A stretch of 64,000 nucleotides of DNA, from contig SFDZ01000006.1 of assembly GCA_004557405.1 (NCBI GenBank), forward strand, positions 1-64,000, read 5' to 3'. Made by a program: the position numbers and the translations under genes. Below are positions 9,320-17,520 of the stretch, in pieces; position 1 is the stretch's first letter; each line of letters starts with the position of its first letter. The stretch is from Bacteroidales bacterium (lineage in GTDB: Bacteria > Bacteroidota > Bacteroidia > Bacteroidales > Paludibacteraceae). Below the pieces are notes generated by a model that was not told the DNA's origin, did no database searches, and saw only the letters and a list, made by a program, of their open reading frames with translations.

Positions 9320-10288
9320 ATGACACAAGACATCATAGCCCCCGTCGATGTGGCTTTGATAAAAGCCGAACTGACACCCGAACGATTTCTGCGCACAACC
9401 AACAAGGCCGGCAACGAAATCTACATCGTCAATGCGCACAACGCGCCAAACACCATGCGCGAAATCGGACGCTTGCGCGAAATAGCCTTTCGCAACGCCG
9501 GTGGCGGCACAGGCAAAGCCACCGACATCGACGAATACGACACCATGGACGAGCCCTGCCAACAACTGATTGTCTGGAACCCGGACGCGCAAGAAATCAT
9601 CGGCGGCTATCGTTTCATACTCGGCGAAAACATACACTATTCACCTGACCGTCAGCCAATTATAGCCACAGCGCATCTGTTTCGATTTTCCGACACATTC
9701 ATCGACGACTACATGCCGCATGTGCTCGAACTCGGGCGGTCGTTTGTGAGCGTCGGCTACCAATCGACACAAGCCGGCGCCAAAAGCCTCTACGCGCTCG
9801 ACAACTTGTGGGACGGACTTGGCGCACTCACCATCAAATACCCACAAATCAAATACTTCTTCGGCAAAGTAACCATGTATCCCTCGTTCGGCTACGAAGG
9901 CCGCGACATGATACTCTACTTCCTGCAAAAACACTTCGGCGACAAACAACAACTCGTTACGCCCATTCATCCCCTGCAACTGATTACCCAAAAACAAGCA
10001 CTCCAAACCCTGTTCACCAACATGTTCATCAAGGACGACTACCGCATTCTGAACCAGAAAATCCACGATTTGGGGCTCAGCATTCCGCCGTTGGTCAACG
10101 CCTACATGAACTTATCGAGCACCATGAAAGTGTTTGGCACCGCCATCAACGACGAATTTGGCGACGTCGAAGAAACCGGCATCTTGGTTACCGTGGCCGA
10201 CATCTACCAAGAGAAACGCGAACGCCACATCGAAACCTACATCGACCAACTCGAAAACGCCATACAATCGAAAGTAAAAGTGAACTGA
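9320..10288 (+). CDS. glsB: GNAT-family N-acyltransferase, probable glycine-lipid synthase component GlsB
   Basis: A 322-aa protein of the hemolysin-like/ornithine-lipid OlsB-related N-acyltransferase family. The conserved block ELGRSFVSVGYQ (about residues 137-148) and the later YFFGKVTMYPSFGY segment are typical. These enzymes transfer a 3-hydroxy fatty acid from acyl carrier protein to an amino acid; in Bacteroides the product is a glycine lipid important for stress survival. It follows glsA by 34 nt and ends 1 nt before the next small gene. Substrate (glycine rather than ornithine) is inferred from lineage. Confidence 0.78.
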   Translation: MTQDIIAPVDVALIKAELTPERFLRTTNKAGNEIYIVNAHNAPNTMREIGRLREIAFRNAGGGTGKATDIDEYDTMDEPCQQLIVWNPDAQEIIGGYRFILGENIHYSPDRQPIIATAHLFRFSDTFIDDYMPHVLELGRSFVSVGYQSTQAGAKSLYALDNLWDGLGALTIKYPQIKYFFGKVTMYPSFGYEGRDMILYFLQKHFGDKQQLVTPIHPLQLITQKQALQTLFTNMFIKDDYRILNQKIHDLGLSIPPLVNAYMNLSSTMKVFGTAINDEFGDVEETGILVTVADIYQEKRERHIETYIDQLENAIQSKVKVN

Positions 10289-10289
10289 C

Positions 10290-10706
10290 ATGGGCATGTG
10301 GATTGTCATCGCAATAGCAGGCCTTGCCGCCATCGGGTGGCTGATAATGGCCGTTCGGCGCACCAAACCCGACCACGAATCGGTGCCCACCGACATACCC
10401 GCCGACTGCTGCGGCGCACATGCCGTATGCGAACGCGACAGTCTGCTCACCAAAACCGACAAAATCATCTATTTCGACGACGAAGAATTGGACATATTGG
10501 CACACCGACCGGTCGAAGATTTTTCGGCACGAGAATTGCAGCAGTTAGACGACGTCTTCTACACCCTGCGCGAACAAGACGTAGCCGGATGGTTGCGTTC
10601 GCTGCAACTGCGCGACATAGCCCTGCCCGACTACCTGCGCGACGCCGCACTGCTCATCGTAGCCGAACGCCGACAGACGCCACACAACACACCCACAACT
10701 ATTTAG
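10290..10706 (+). CDS. Small membrane-anchored protein with a CCGxHxxCE motif, function unknown
   Basis: A 138-aa protein with one N-terminal transmembrane helix (residues 3-22) followed by a cytoplasmic-like soluble part. A compact Cys/His cluster, DCCGAHAVCE (about 40-49), could bind a metal, and the next acidic block is FDDEELDILAH. The start is 1 nt after the glsB stop, so it is almost certainly co-expressed with the glycine-lipid genes. I believe similar small proteins occur in other Bacteroidales, but I do not know an assigned function. It could be an accessory factor for lipid synthesis. Confidence 0.75.
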   Translation: MGMWIVIAIAGLAAIGWLIMAVRRTKPDHESVPTDIPADCCGAHAVCERDSLLTKTDKIIYFDDEELDILAHRPVEDFSARELQQLDDVFYTLREQDVAGWLRSLQLRDIALPDYLRDAALLIVAERRQTPHNTPTTI

Positions 10707-10730
10707 ACTGAATCTAAATAACAAAAAAAA

Positions 10731-11597
10731 ATGGTAACCATCGAGATAGACAACACATCGGGCTTTTGTTTTGGAGTGGTAAACGCCATCAAAAAAGCCG
10801 AAGAAGAGTTGCAAACCGTTCAACACCTCTGCTGCCTTGGCGACATTGTGCACAACGAGCAGGAGATGCAGCGTCTGTCCGATAAAGGATTGGTGTCGAT
10901 AGACCACGCACAACTGCAACAGATGCACGGCGGCAAAGTGCTGTTTCGCGCCCACGGCGAACCGCCCGACACCTACGAAACCGCCCGACACAACGCCATA
11001 CAGATAGTCGATGCCTCGTGTCCGGTAGTGCTGGCGCTACAGAAAAAAATCCGCACGGCGTACACGGATTTTCCCGACGCGCAAATCGTCATCTACGGCA
11101 AACGCGGCCACGCCGAAGTGAACGGCCTTGTGGGACAAACCAACGGGCAAGCCATCGTGGTGGAACACGCTGACGAGATAAACACCCTCGACTTCGGGCG
11201 CGACATCATCTTGTTCTCGCAGACCACGCAATCCGTCGCCAAATTCAACGACTTGGTCGAAACCATCCGCCAACGCATGCACAACGACGCGCAATTCAAA
11301 TACTTCGACACAATTTGTCGCCAAGTGGCCAATCGTATTCCGAATATTCGTACCTTTGCAAGCAGATTCGACATGGTGTTGTTTGTGAGCGGCGCCAAAA
11401 GTTCGAACGGCAAAGTGCTTTTCAGCGAATGTGTCGCCGTCAATCCGCGCAGTTATTTCATATCGACAGCCGCCGACATCGACCCCGACACCTTGCGCGA
11501 CGTGGCCTCCATAGGCATTTGCGGCGCCACCTCGACCCCGAAATGGTTGATGGAAGCGATTGCCGAAAAATTGGATAAACTGCTAAATAATAAATAG
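10731..11597 (+). CDS. ispH: 4-hydroxy-3-methylbut-2-enyl diphosphate reductase IspH (LytB)
   Basis: A 288-aa iron-sulfur enzyme for the last step of the MEP isoprenoid pathway, converting HMBPP to IPP and DMAPP. The three cluster cysteines are present: Cys13 in GFCFGV, Cys97 in ASCPVV and Cys196 in DTICRQ. The proton-relay acid Glu129 in GHAEV and the diphosphate-binding SSNG segment are also present. Length fits the family. The gene starts 24 nt after the small protein gene. A 7-bp hairpin (10701-10719) lies over the previous stop codon but has no T-tract. It ends 2 nt before an unrelated A+T-rich gene. Confidence 0.97.
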   Translation: MVTIEIDNTSGFCFGVVNAIKKAEEELQTVQHLCCLGDIVHNEQEMQRLSDKGLVSIDHAQLQQMHGGKVLFRAHGEPPDTYETARHNAIQIVDASCPVVLALQKKIRTAYTDFPDAQIVIYGKRGHAEVNGLVGQTNGQAIVVEHADEINTLDFGRDIILFSQTTQSVAKFNDLVETIRQRMHNDAQFKYFDTICRQVANRIPNIRTFASRFDMVLFVSGAKSSNGKVLFSECVAVNPRSYFISTAADIDPDTLRDVASIGICGATSTPKWLMEAIAEKLDKLLNNK

Positions 11598-11599
11598 TT

Positions 11600-12220
11600 A
11601 TGGAAAAGAGATTGGCATTATTGCTGTTTTGTATTGCTTTTGCAGTACAAATGTATGGGCAAAACGAATATGTCACAACGGATTATTATGCGCCTGATAG
11701 TTCCAGACATATTGTAAGTTATAGTTCATCATTTTGTAAACTTCACCAATATACTATGGCTATAGAATCTGTAATCGTAAACAATCAGCAAACATGGTTT
11801 CTTCTTATATGGTCACTAAATGATATTCCAAAAGACGCCATAATTTTATTAAAATTATTCAATGATGACGTGATAGAATTATCTTTAAGCAAATTATATA
11901 CTGAAGAATATTATGCTCTCTCCTCTTCTGTTATCTCTTCTTCTGTTGTAGGTGCGCTCAATCAGATTACTACAACAGGAACTATTATGGGGGCTATTAC
12001 AAAAGAAAACAAATATCTGGCACGGTTCAGTATTACACCAAATCAATTAGAGGCTATTACCACATACGGAGTTTCCAAAATCCGTATTTCTACCACAGGA
12101 ACTTACGAAGAAGCCAAATGGAAACGCGACAAATTAGGTGCTTTTTTCAAAATTGCAACCGAAGATATCAATGAATATTTGAAAATTTACGATAAACCTA
12201 TAATATACGAAAACTTTTAA
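11600..12220 (+). CDS. A+T-rich secreted protein of unknown function
   Basis: A 206-aa protein with a clean signal peptide (MEKRLALLLFCIAFAVQMYG, then QN) and no recognised domain. The mature part is rich in Ser, Thr, Ile and Tyr with alternating hydrophobic residues, suggesting a beta-rich secreted or periplasmic protein. Its base composition differs sharply from its neighbours: 18 of 60 bases are G/C in 11701-11760 against 33 of 60 in 12301-12360 of pfkA. It begins 2 nt after ispH and ends 29 nt before pfkA, so it looks like a recent insertion that kept the operon intact. No T9SS tail is visible. Confidence 0.7.
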   Translation: MEKRLALLLFCIAFAVQMYGQNEYVTTDYYAPDSSRHIVSYSSSFCKLHQYTMAIESVIVNNQQTWFLLIWSLNDIPKDAIILLKLFNDDVIELSLSKLYTEEYYALSSSVISSSVVGALNQITTTGTIMGAITKENKYLARFSITPNQLEAITTYGVSKIRISTTGTYEEAKWKRDKLGAFFKIATEDINEYLKIYDKPIIYENF

Positions 12221-12249
12221 TTCACTAATCATCAAATAAACAAGACATT

Positions 12250-13224
12250 ATGTACAAACTTAATTGCATCGGCATTTTGACATCGGGCGGCGACGCTCCC
12301 GGTATGAACGCAGCCATACGTTCGGTAACACGTGCCGCCATATTCAACCACATCCGCGTGAAAGCCATCTATCGCGGCTACAAAGGTTTGATAACGGGCG
12401 AAATCAAAGAGTTTCACACCGAAGACGTGAGCAACATCATACAACGCGGCGGCACCATACTGAAAACGGCTCGTTGTCAGGAATTTACCACACCCGAAGG
12501 ACGCAAAATAGCCTACGAAACCATGGTGCGCGAAGAGATTGACGCGCTGGTGGTCATCGGTGGCGACGGCACGTTCACCGGCGCGCGCATCTTTGCACAA
12601 GAATACAACGTGCCGATTGTCGGACTGCCCGGCACCATCGACAACGACCTATGCGGCACCGACAGCACCATCGGCTACGACACGGCGCTAAACACCATCG
12701 TCGAAGCGGTGGACAAAATACGCGACACCGCCAACTCGCACGAGCGTCTGTTCTTTGTCGAAGTGATGGGACGCGACGCCGGTTTCCTCGCACTGAACAG
12801 CGCACTCGCTTCGGGTGCCGAAGCCGCCATCATTCCCGAAGAACAAACCAACGAGGAACAACTCGAAGAACTCATCAAAAACGGCTTCCGCAAATCGAAA
12901 AACAGCAGCATTGTCATCGTGGCCGAAGGCGGCGGAGGCGCTACCGCATTGGCCGAACGCATGAAACGCGACTATCCCACATTCGATGCACGCGTAACCA
13001 TACTCGGCCACCTGCAACGCGGCGGCACGCCCACAGCCTACGACCGCATCATAGCCAGCCGTATGGGCGTGGCAGCCATCGACGCACTGCTCGACGAACA
13101 ACGCAGCGTGATGGTTGGCCTCGTACACGACGAATTGGTACTCGTGCCTTTCACCAAAGCCATCAAAGACGACAAGCCGATAAACAAATCGAAAATCGGC
13201 GTTTTACAAATCCTTTCTATCTGA
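12250..13224 (+). CDS. pfkA: ATP-dependent 6-phosphofructokinase
   Basis: A 324-aa group A phosphofructokinase making fructose 1,6-bisphosphate in glycolysis. Nucleotide motifs are GILTSGGDAPGMN (8-20) and GGDGTFTGA (104-112); Gly107 in GGDGT points to ATP rather than pyrophosphate as donor. The catalytic loop is PGTIDND (127-133) and the fructose 6-phosphate site includes MGRDAGF and HLQRGG. Length matches bacterial PfkA. The next gene starts 7 nt downstream. In relatives pfkA is often near ispH, as here. Confidence 0.97.
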   Translation: MYKLNCIGILTSGGDAPGMNAAIRSVTRAAIFNHIRVKAIYRGYKGLITGEIKEFHTEDVSNIIQRGGTILKTARCQEFTTPEGRKIAYETMVREEIDALVVIGGDGTFTGARIFAQEYNVPIVGLPGTIDNDLCGTDSTIGYDTALNTIVEAVDKIRDTANSHERLFFVEVMGRDAGFLALNSALASGAEAAIIPEEQTNEEQLEELIKNGFRKSKNSSIVIVAEGGGGATALAERMKRDYPTFDARVTILGHLQRGGTPTAYDRIIASRMGVAAIDALLDEQRSVMVGLVHDELVLVPFTKAIKDDKPINKSKIGVLQILSI

Positions 13225-13231
13225 CAAGCGT

Positions 13232-14533
13232 ATGAAACAAACACGGTATCTTTGCATCATTCTGTGTGTTGCCCTTGGTCTGACAACAGCCTGCACCGAA
13301 GAGGAAAACACAACGACGGTGTCGTCGGACACCACGCTGAGTATGTTCTACCTGTCGCACGACAGCGTGTCGGCCATCAAAAAGACGAAATTCATCATCG
13401 ACAACGACAGCAACCTCATCTACAACACCGACTCGCTGCCGTACCTTGCGCCGATGCACCAACTGACGCCCACCATATTTGGCAACGCACTGAAAAGCAT
13501 CGTGATAAACGACACCATCACCTACACGGGCAAAGACACCATCGACTTTACAAAACCGGTAACCATACGCACGCTCGCCGCCGATGGCGAATCGACACGC
13601 ACCTACATTGTGCGCGCCTGCGCTCATCAAATCGACCCCGATTTGTATAATTGGCAGGGTGTGAACTCCGAACTATTCGCCGACCCGACAGTCGTTCAAC
13701 AAAAAACCGTCATACACGACAATCGGTTGCTGCATTTTGTCAGAAACGCCACCGACATCGCACTGTTCGTCAGCACCAACGGCACACAATGGACACGCGC
13801 CGCAGTAACAGGCCTGCCGGCAACCACCGATTTGGACGGCATCGTCGCCACCGACAGTTGTCTGCTGGCCATCGACGGCAACACGCTCTACCAAGCCGCC
13901 GCCACACCGACCACATGGACCGAACGCGCCAACGGGCTGCCGGTATCGCGCCTGGCATTTGCCATGAATAATCAACTATTTGCCATCGGGCAAAATGCCG
14001 ACACGCACTGTATGTTTGCATCGTCCGATTTGACGACGTGGAACAACTTGGGAAACCTACCAAACACATTTCCCGACAGCGATTTTGCTGTTTGTGTCGA
14101 TGCGGAGCCTTCGGGCAAATACCGCGCTTTCGTGGTAGGCGGCAAACAGGCCGACGGCACCATACTCGGTACCGTGTGGAGCAGTGCCGACGGCAGTTAT
14201 TGGGCTAACCTGTCGGCCGCCAAAGAGTGGTTCGCGCCACGCTACGGCGCCACCGTCGTGCAATATGCCGACCAACTGCTGCTGATAGGCGGAGCCGACG
14301 ACAACGGACCACGCACCGACAAACAATGGTATTCGCCCGACTTCGGCCTGACCTGGGACACCGTAGCCGCTAAAGACGCGCTGCCCGATTTGTGGCTACC
14401 ACGCCACGGGCACTCCACCGTTGTCGATGGCGATAACTACATCTACATCGTAGGCGGACAAACCGCCACCACCGTGTTAAGCGATGTATGGAAAGGGCGC
14501 AAAAACAGCGAAGCACCCGGTTTCGTCAACTAA
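13232..14533 (+). CDS. DUF6242-type lipoprotein with Kelch-like repeats
   Basis: A 433-aa exported lipoprotein: signal peptide with lipobox LTTAC (Cys21), then an N-terminal beta domain (about 25-130) and a C-terminal set of repeated blades (about 135-430) with motifs such as WTRAAVTGLP, WTERANGLPV and YIYIVGGQ. The organisation matches DUF6242 proteins of Bacteroidales, whose role is unknown. Blade motifs resemble Kelch or sialidase-like propellers, so ligand binding at the cell surface is a guess. It is 7 nt after pfkA, and aroA follows at once. Confidence 0.8.
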   Translation: MKQTRYLCIILCVALGLTTACTEEENTTTVSSDTTLSMFYLSHDSVSAIKKTKFIIDNDSNLIYNTDSLPYLAPMHQLTPTIFGNALKSIVINDTITYTGKDTIDFTKPVTIRTLAADGESTRTYIVRACAHQIDPDLYNWQGVNSELFADPTVVQQKTVIHDNRLLHFVRNATDIALFVSTNGTQWTRAAVTGLPATTDLDGIVATDSCLLAIDGNTLYQAAATPTTWTERANGLPVSRLAFAMNNQLFAIGQNADTHCMFASSDLTTWNNLGNLPNTFPDSDFAVCVDAEPSGKYRAFVVGGKQADGTILGTVWSSADGSYWANLSAAKEWFAPRYGATVVQYADQLLLIGGADDNGPRTDKQWYSPDFGLTWDTVAAKDALPDLWLPRHGHSTVVDGDNYIYIVGGQTATTVLSDVWKGRKNSEAPGFVN

Positions 14534-14534
14534 C

Positions 14535-15752
14535 GTGGAACGCCACCTGCCACACATACCGCCACACGCGCCGCTGACAGGCACGCCAACCTTGCCGGCA
14601 TCGAAAAGCATCAGCAACCGCGCACTGATAATCGACGCGCTGAGCGGCCACGCCTGCCGTTGCGCCAACATTGCGCACTGCGACGACACCGATGCGCTAC
14701 GCCACGCACTGCACACCACCGCCAACACCATCGACATAGGCGCTGCAGGCACAGCCATGCGTTTCCTGACCGCGTTTTTTGCCACGCAACAAGGCCGCAC
14801 CGTTACACTCACCGGATCGGCACGCATGCTGCAACGTCCCATCGGGCCGCTGGTCGATGCGCTGCGCACGCTCGGCGCCGATATTGCCTACGCCGGACAG
14901 GAGGGTTTCCCGCCGCTACGCATCTGCGGCAAAAAATTGCATGGAAGTGTACTCACGCCCCACTTTGGACAAAGCAGCCAATATTTTTCGGCACTGATGA
15001 TGATTGCACCATATATCGAAGGTGGACTAACACTCCACCTTGCAGATATCGCCACCTCGTGGTCATACGTCGAACTGACAGCCGCCATGATGCGACACTT
15101 CGGTGCACAAGTCGCCCTGTCGCCCACCGACATCACCATCGAAGCAGGACACTACGCCGCCACGCCATTCACCGTCGAAAATGATTGGTCGGCGGCATCG
15201 TATTGGTACGAACTGTTAGCCATAGCACGCCGCGGCAGCCTGGTGTTGCCGCAACTGCAACCGCACTCGTGGCAAGGCGATGCGCACATCGCCGAATTGT
15301 TCGAGGCGTTTGGCATAACCACGCAGTTCGGCGACCGACATGCCCGCATCACCTACACCGGCGGCACTCTGCCGACGCATTTTGCCCACGACTTCGGCAA
15401 CATACCCGACATGGCGCAAACCTTTGCCGTGCTGTGTTGTGCTTTGGGCGTCACCTTCGCGTTCAGCGGTCTGCACACCCTGCGCATCAAAGAGACCGAC
15501 CGCATAGCCGCCCTTACCGCCGAATTGCGCAAATGCGGTTTTGTGCTTGCGGCCGGCACCGCCACCCTTGCATGGGACGGCACACGCGGCACAGCCGACC
15601 CGTTGCCGCACATAGCCACCTACAACGACCACCGCATGGCCATGGCCTTTGCGCCGCTCACCGCACTGATGCCGATAGTCATCGAGCAACCCGACGTTGT
15701 GAGCAAATCGTACCCCGACTTTTGGCACGCTTGGGAACAAATAACCCAATAA
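14535..15752 (+). CDS. aroA: 3-phosphoshikimate 1-carboxyvinyltransferase (EPSP synthase)
   Basis: This enzyme joins PEP to shikimate 3-phosphate in the chorismate pathway. The signature LPASKSISNRALII, the GAAGTAMRFL segment and the KETDR and NDHRMAMAF motifs are all present. I chose the GTG at 14535 (405 aa), 1 nt after the upstream stop: it leaves about 20 residues before PASKS as in relatives. The in-frame ATG at 14484 would overlap the lipoprotein gene by 50 nt and add residues with no counterpart. No strong ribosome binding site favours either. The length is close to family norm. Confidence 0.95.
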   Translation: MERHLPHIPPHAPLTGTPTLPASKSISNRALIIDALSGHACRCANIAHCDDTDALRHALHTTANTIDIGAAGTAMRFLTAFFATQQGRTVTLTGSARMLQRPIGPLVDALRTLGADIAYAGQEGFPPLRICGKKLHGSVLTPHFGQSSQYFSALMMIAPYIEGGLTLHLADIATSWSYVELTAAMMRHFGAQVALSPTDITIEAGHYAATPFTVENDWSAASYWYELLAIARRGSLVLPQLQPHSWQGDAHIAELFEAFGITTQFGDRHARITYTGGTLPTHFAHDFGNIPDMAQTFAVLCCALGVTFAFSGLHTLRIKETDRIAALTAELRKCGFVLAAGTATLAWDGTRGTADPLPHIATYNDHRMAMAFAPLTALMPIVIEQPDVVSKSYPDFWHAWEQITQ

Positions 15753-15757
15753 TAAAA

Positions 15758-15785
15758 TAAGGTGGTGCACGCATGCACCACCTTA
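15758..15785. terminator. Hairpin terminator between aroA and a convergent gene remnant
   Basis: A perfect 12-bp stem (15758-15769 with 15774-15785) and a 4-nt loop lie just after the aroA stop. On the minus strand the stem is followed by a T-rich run, so it would end transcription from the lipoprotein remnant; it may also serve aroA. Confidence 0.75.
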
Positions 15786-15817
15786 CAATTGGCCGGGACG
15801 ACAGCCTGCAAACACGC

Positions 15818-16172
15818 TTAATAATTGGCCGATGCCGAACTTCCTCTAACTACAATCGTCATTTTGACGGCCGAGCCCACATTGAAGGTTTCGCTGTGAT
15901 CATAAGAATCATAAGTCCACGACACGGTAACGTCGCCCTGTTGCGGCACCATATAGGTACCGAAATTGGTGCCACTGCCACCCTCGTACGAAATTACAAT
16001 ATTCGAATAATAATAACCTTAGAATGTACAGCATCATCATCACACGCCAACACCGTCACTTCGCAATAATTGCCAAGTACCGAAGTTTGAAGTTGTCGCT
16101 CGGCTTGTTGGTCGCAACTGCTACACAGCACCACAGCCAATGCACTTACCATAAAAAAACTAATTTTTTCAT
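15818..16172 (-). pseudogene. Small lipoprotein gene broken by two single-base frameshifts
   Basis: This gene fills the 562-nt gap between aroA and sufE. The minus strand begins MKKLVF at 16172, then the frame is lost in a seven-T run (complement of 16153-16159). One more T would restore MKKLVFFMVSALAVV and a lipobox-like LCSSC. The frame then reads well to VHSK near 16020, where one more G would restore GYYYSNIVISYEGG and about 65 further residues ending SSASANY and a stop at 15818. The restored protein is about 118 aa, with an N-terminal lipoprotein signal and a beta-rich mature part. Both lesions are single-base losses in short homopolymers: real decay, phase variation or sequencing error cannot be told apart here. 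No family recognised. Confidence 0.7.
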
Positions 16173-16274
16173 CTTGTAAAAAATTTATTTTTGCCTTACA
16201 GTCCTCCGATTCGGCCGATTAAACTAAAAATAAACATTTATTCAATACCAACCAACAATTCCACGTTTTTTTTG

Positions 16275-16282
16275 TAATTTTG
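16275..16282 (+). promoter_or_regulatory. -7 promoter box for sufE
   Basis: TAATTTTG matches the Bacteroidota -7 consensus TAnnTTTG, 32 nt before the sufE start. No clear -33 TTTG is seen at the expected spacing. Confidence 0.5.
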
Positions 16283-16314
16283 CACCTCGAAACAACTACT
16301 AAAGCCACAAAACC

Positions 16315-16734
16315 ATGACACTCGACGAAAAAGAACAGGAGATAATCGACACATTCAGCGCATTCGACGATTGGATGGATCGCTACCAATATCTGGTGGA
16401 TCTGGGCAACACGCTCGCACCGCTGCCCGAGGCCGACAAAACCGACCAAAATCTGATTCAAGGCTGCCAAAGCCGCGTATGGCTCGCTGCCGACTACACC
16501 GACGGACACATCACGTTTCGCGGCGAAAGCGACGCCGTCATCGTCAAAGGCATTGTGGCACTGCTCATCGAAGTGCTGTCGGGTGCCACGCCCGACGAAA
16601 TTTTAGCCTCCGACCTGCACTTTATCGACCGGATAGGATTGAAAGAGCACTTGTCGCCCACGCGCAGCAACGGCTTGTTGGCCATGGTCAAACAGATGCG
16701 GCTCTATGCCCTCGCTTTCAAAAACAAAGGATAA
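16315..16734 (+). CDS. sufE: Cysteine desulfuration protein SufE
   Basis: A 139-aa protein that accepts sulfur from SufS and passes it to the SufBCD scaffold. The acceptor cysteine is in IQGCQSRVW (Cys51), and the C-terminal motif LSPTRSNGLLAMV is typical. Length is that of a stand-alone SufE. It is transcribed alone from its own promoter, about 8 kb from sufCDS, and diverges from the lipoprotein remnant. Confidence 0.95.
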   Translation: MTLDEKEQEIIDTFSAFDDWMDRYQYLVDLGNTLAPLPEADKTDQNLIQGCQSRVWLAADYTDGHITFRGESDAVIVKGIVALLIEVLSGATPDEILASDLHFIDRIGLKEHLSPTRSNGLLAMVKQMRLYALAFKNKG

Positions 16735-16770
16735 AGCCGACAATTTTCTTTTTTTTGGAGATAAAACAGA

Positions 16771-17379
16771 CTACTCGGCGGCAGACGGCAATTGGTTCAA
16801 CTCGTCGATGTAGCCGAGTAATTCGGTGCGGCCGTAGCCCGTTTCGGACGAAGTAACAAACACGGGCGGCAACTCCTCCCACGTTTCGAGCAGCTTCTCT
16901 TTGTAGGCCGCTACATTGGTTTTCAGGCGCGATGGCGACAGTTTGTCGGACTTGGTGAAGACAATGGCAAACGGCACCTCGTTTTCGCCCAACCATTGCA
17001 TAAACTCCAAATCGATGCGCTGTGGTTCCAAACGCGAATCGACCAGCACAAACAGATTGACCAACTCGGCGCGGTGCAGCACATAACCCTCAATCATGGC
17101 ACGCAGGCGCGCACGTTGTTCCCTGCCCGTTTGGGCATAACCATAGCCCGGCAAATCGACCAAATGCCATGTGTCATTTATCAAGAAGTGATTGATAAGC
17201 AGCGTTTTACCAGGCTTCGACGACGTTTTTGCCAATTCGTGTTTACTTGTCAACCGATTGATAAGAGTCGATTTGCCCACGTTCGAGCGCCCGATAAACG
17301 CATACTCCGGTAACGACGACGACGGACATTGGCGCCAATCGCTGTTCGATACCACAAATTTAGCCGATGAAATAACCAT
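16771..17379 (-). CDS. engB: Ribosome biogenesis GTPase EngB (YihA/YsxC)
   Basis: A 202-aa TRAFAC GTPase needed for large ribosomal subunit maturation. G1 is GRSNVGKST (30-38), G3 is DLPGYG and G4 is TKSD. The start is the ATG at 17379 (MVISSAKFVV); a longer in-frame reading to 17775 would run through the promoter region and into yidC and is rejected. A -7 box lies 20 nt upstream. It is convergent with sufE and divergent from yidC. Confidence 0.96.
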   Translation of the reverse strand: MVISSAKFVVSNSDWRQCPSSSLPEYAFIGRSNVGKSTLINRLTSKHELAKTSSKPGKTLLINHFLINDTWHLVDLPGYGYAQTGREQRARLRAMIEGYVLHRAELVNLFVLVDSRLEPQRIDLEFMQWLGENEVPFAIVFTKSDKLSPSRLKTNVAAYKEKLLETWEELPPVFVTSSETGYGRTELLGYIDELNQLPSAAE

Positions 17380-17398
17380 AATTCTAAAAACTTCGGCA

Positions 17399-17406
17399 CA
17401 AAGATA
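17399..17406 (-). promoter_or_regulatory. -7 promoter box for engB
   Basis: On the minus strand this reads TATCTTTG, a match to TAnnTTTG, 20 nt before the engB start. No convincing -33 element. Confidence 0.5.
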
Positions 17407-17436
17407 CGAAAAAAATGCCAACAATGCACTATCTAT

Positions 17437-17467
17437 TTTGTCAATTCCGCCGAAAGTTGTAACTTTG
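17437..17467 (+). promoter_or_regulatory. Promoter for yidC
   Basis: TTTG at 17437-17440, a 19-nt spacer and TAACTTTG at 17460-17467 give a full Bacteroidota -33/-7 promoter. The yidC start is 53 nt further. Confidence 0.7.
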
Positions 17468-17520
17468 CAGTCCCATTTTTTGGTATCATCATTTTTTTTG
17501 TCGGACAAAACGTATGCTTT

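Noticed and set aside
10701..10719. 7-bp inverted repeat ATTTAGA/TCTAAAT before ispH
   Set aside because: Short A+T stem without a T-tract; more likely chance than a terminator or operator.
15773..16069. Plus-strand open frame of 98 codons after aroA
   Set aside because: It is antisense to the frameshifted lipoprotein gene and has no start signal or motif.
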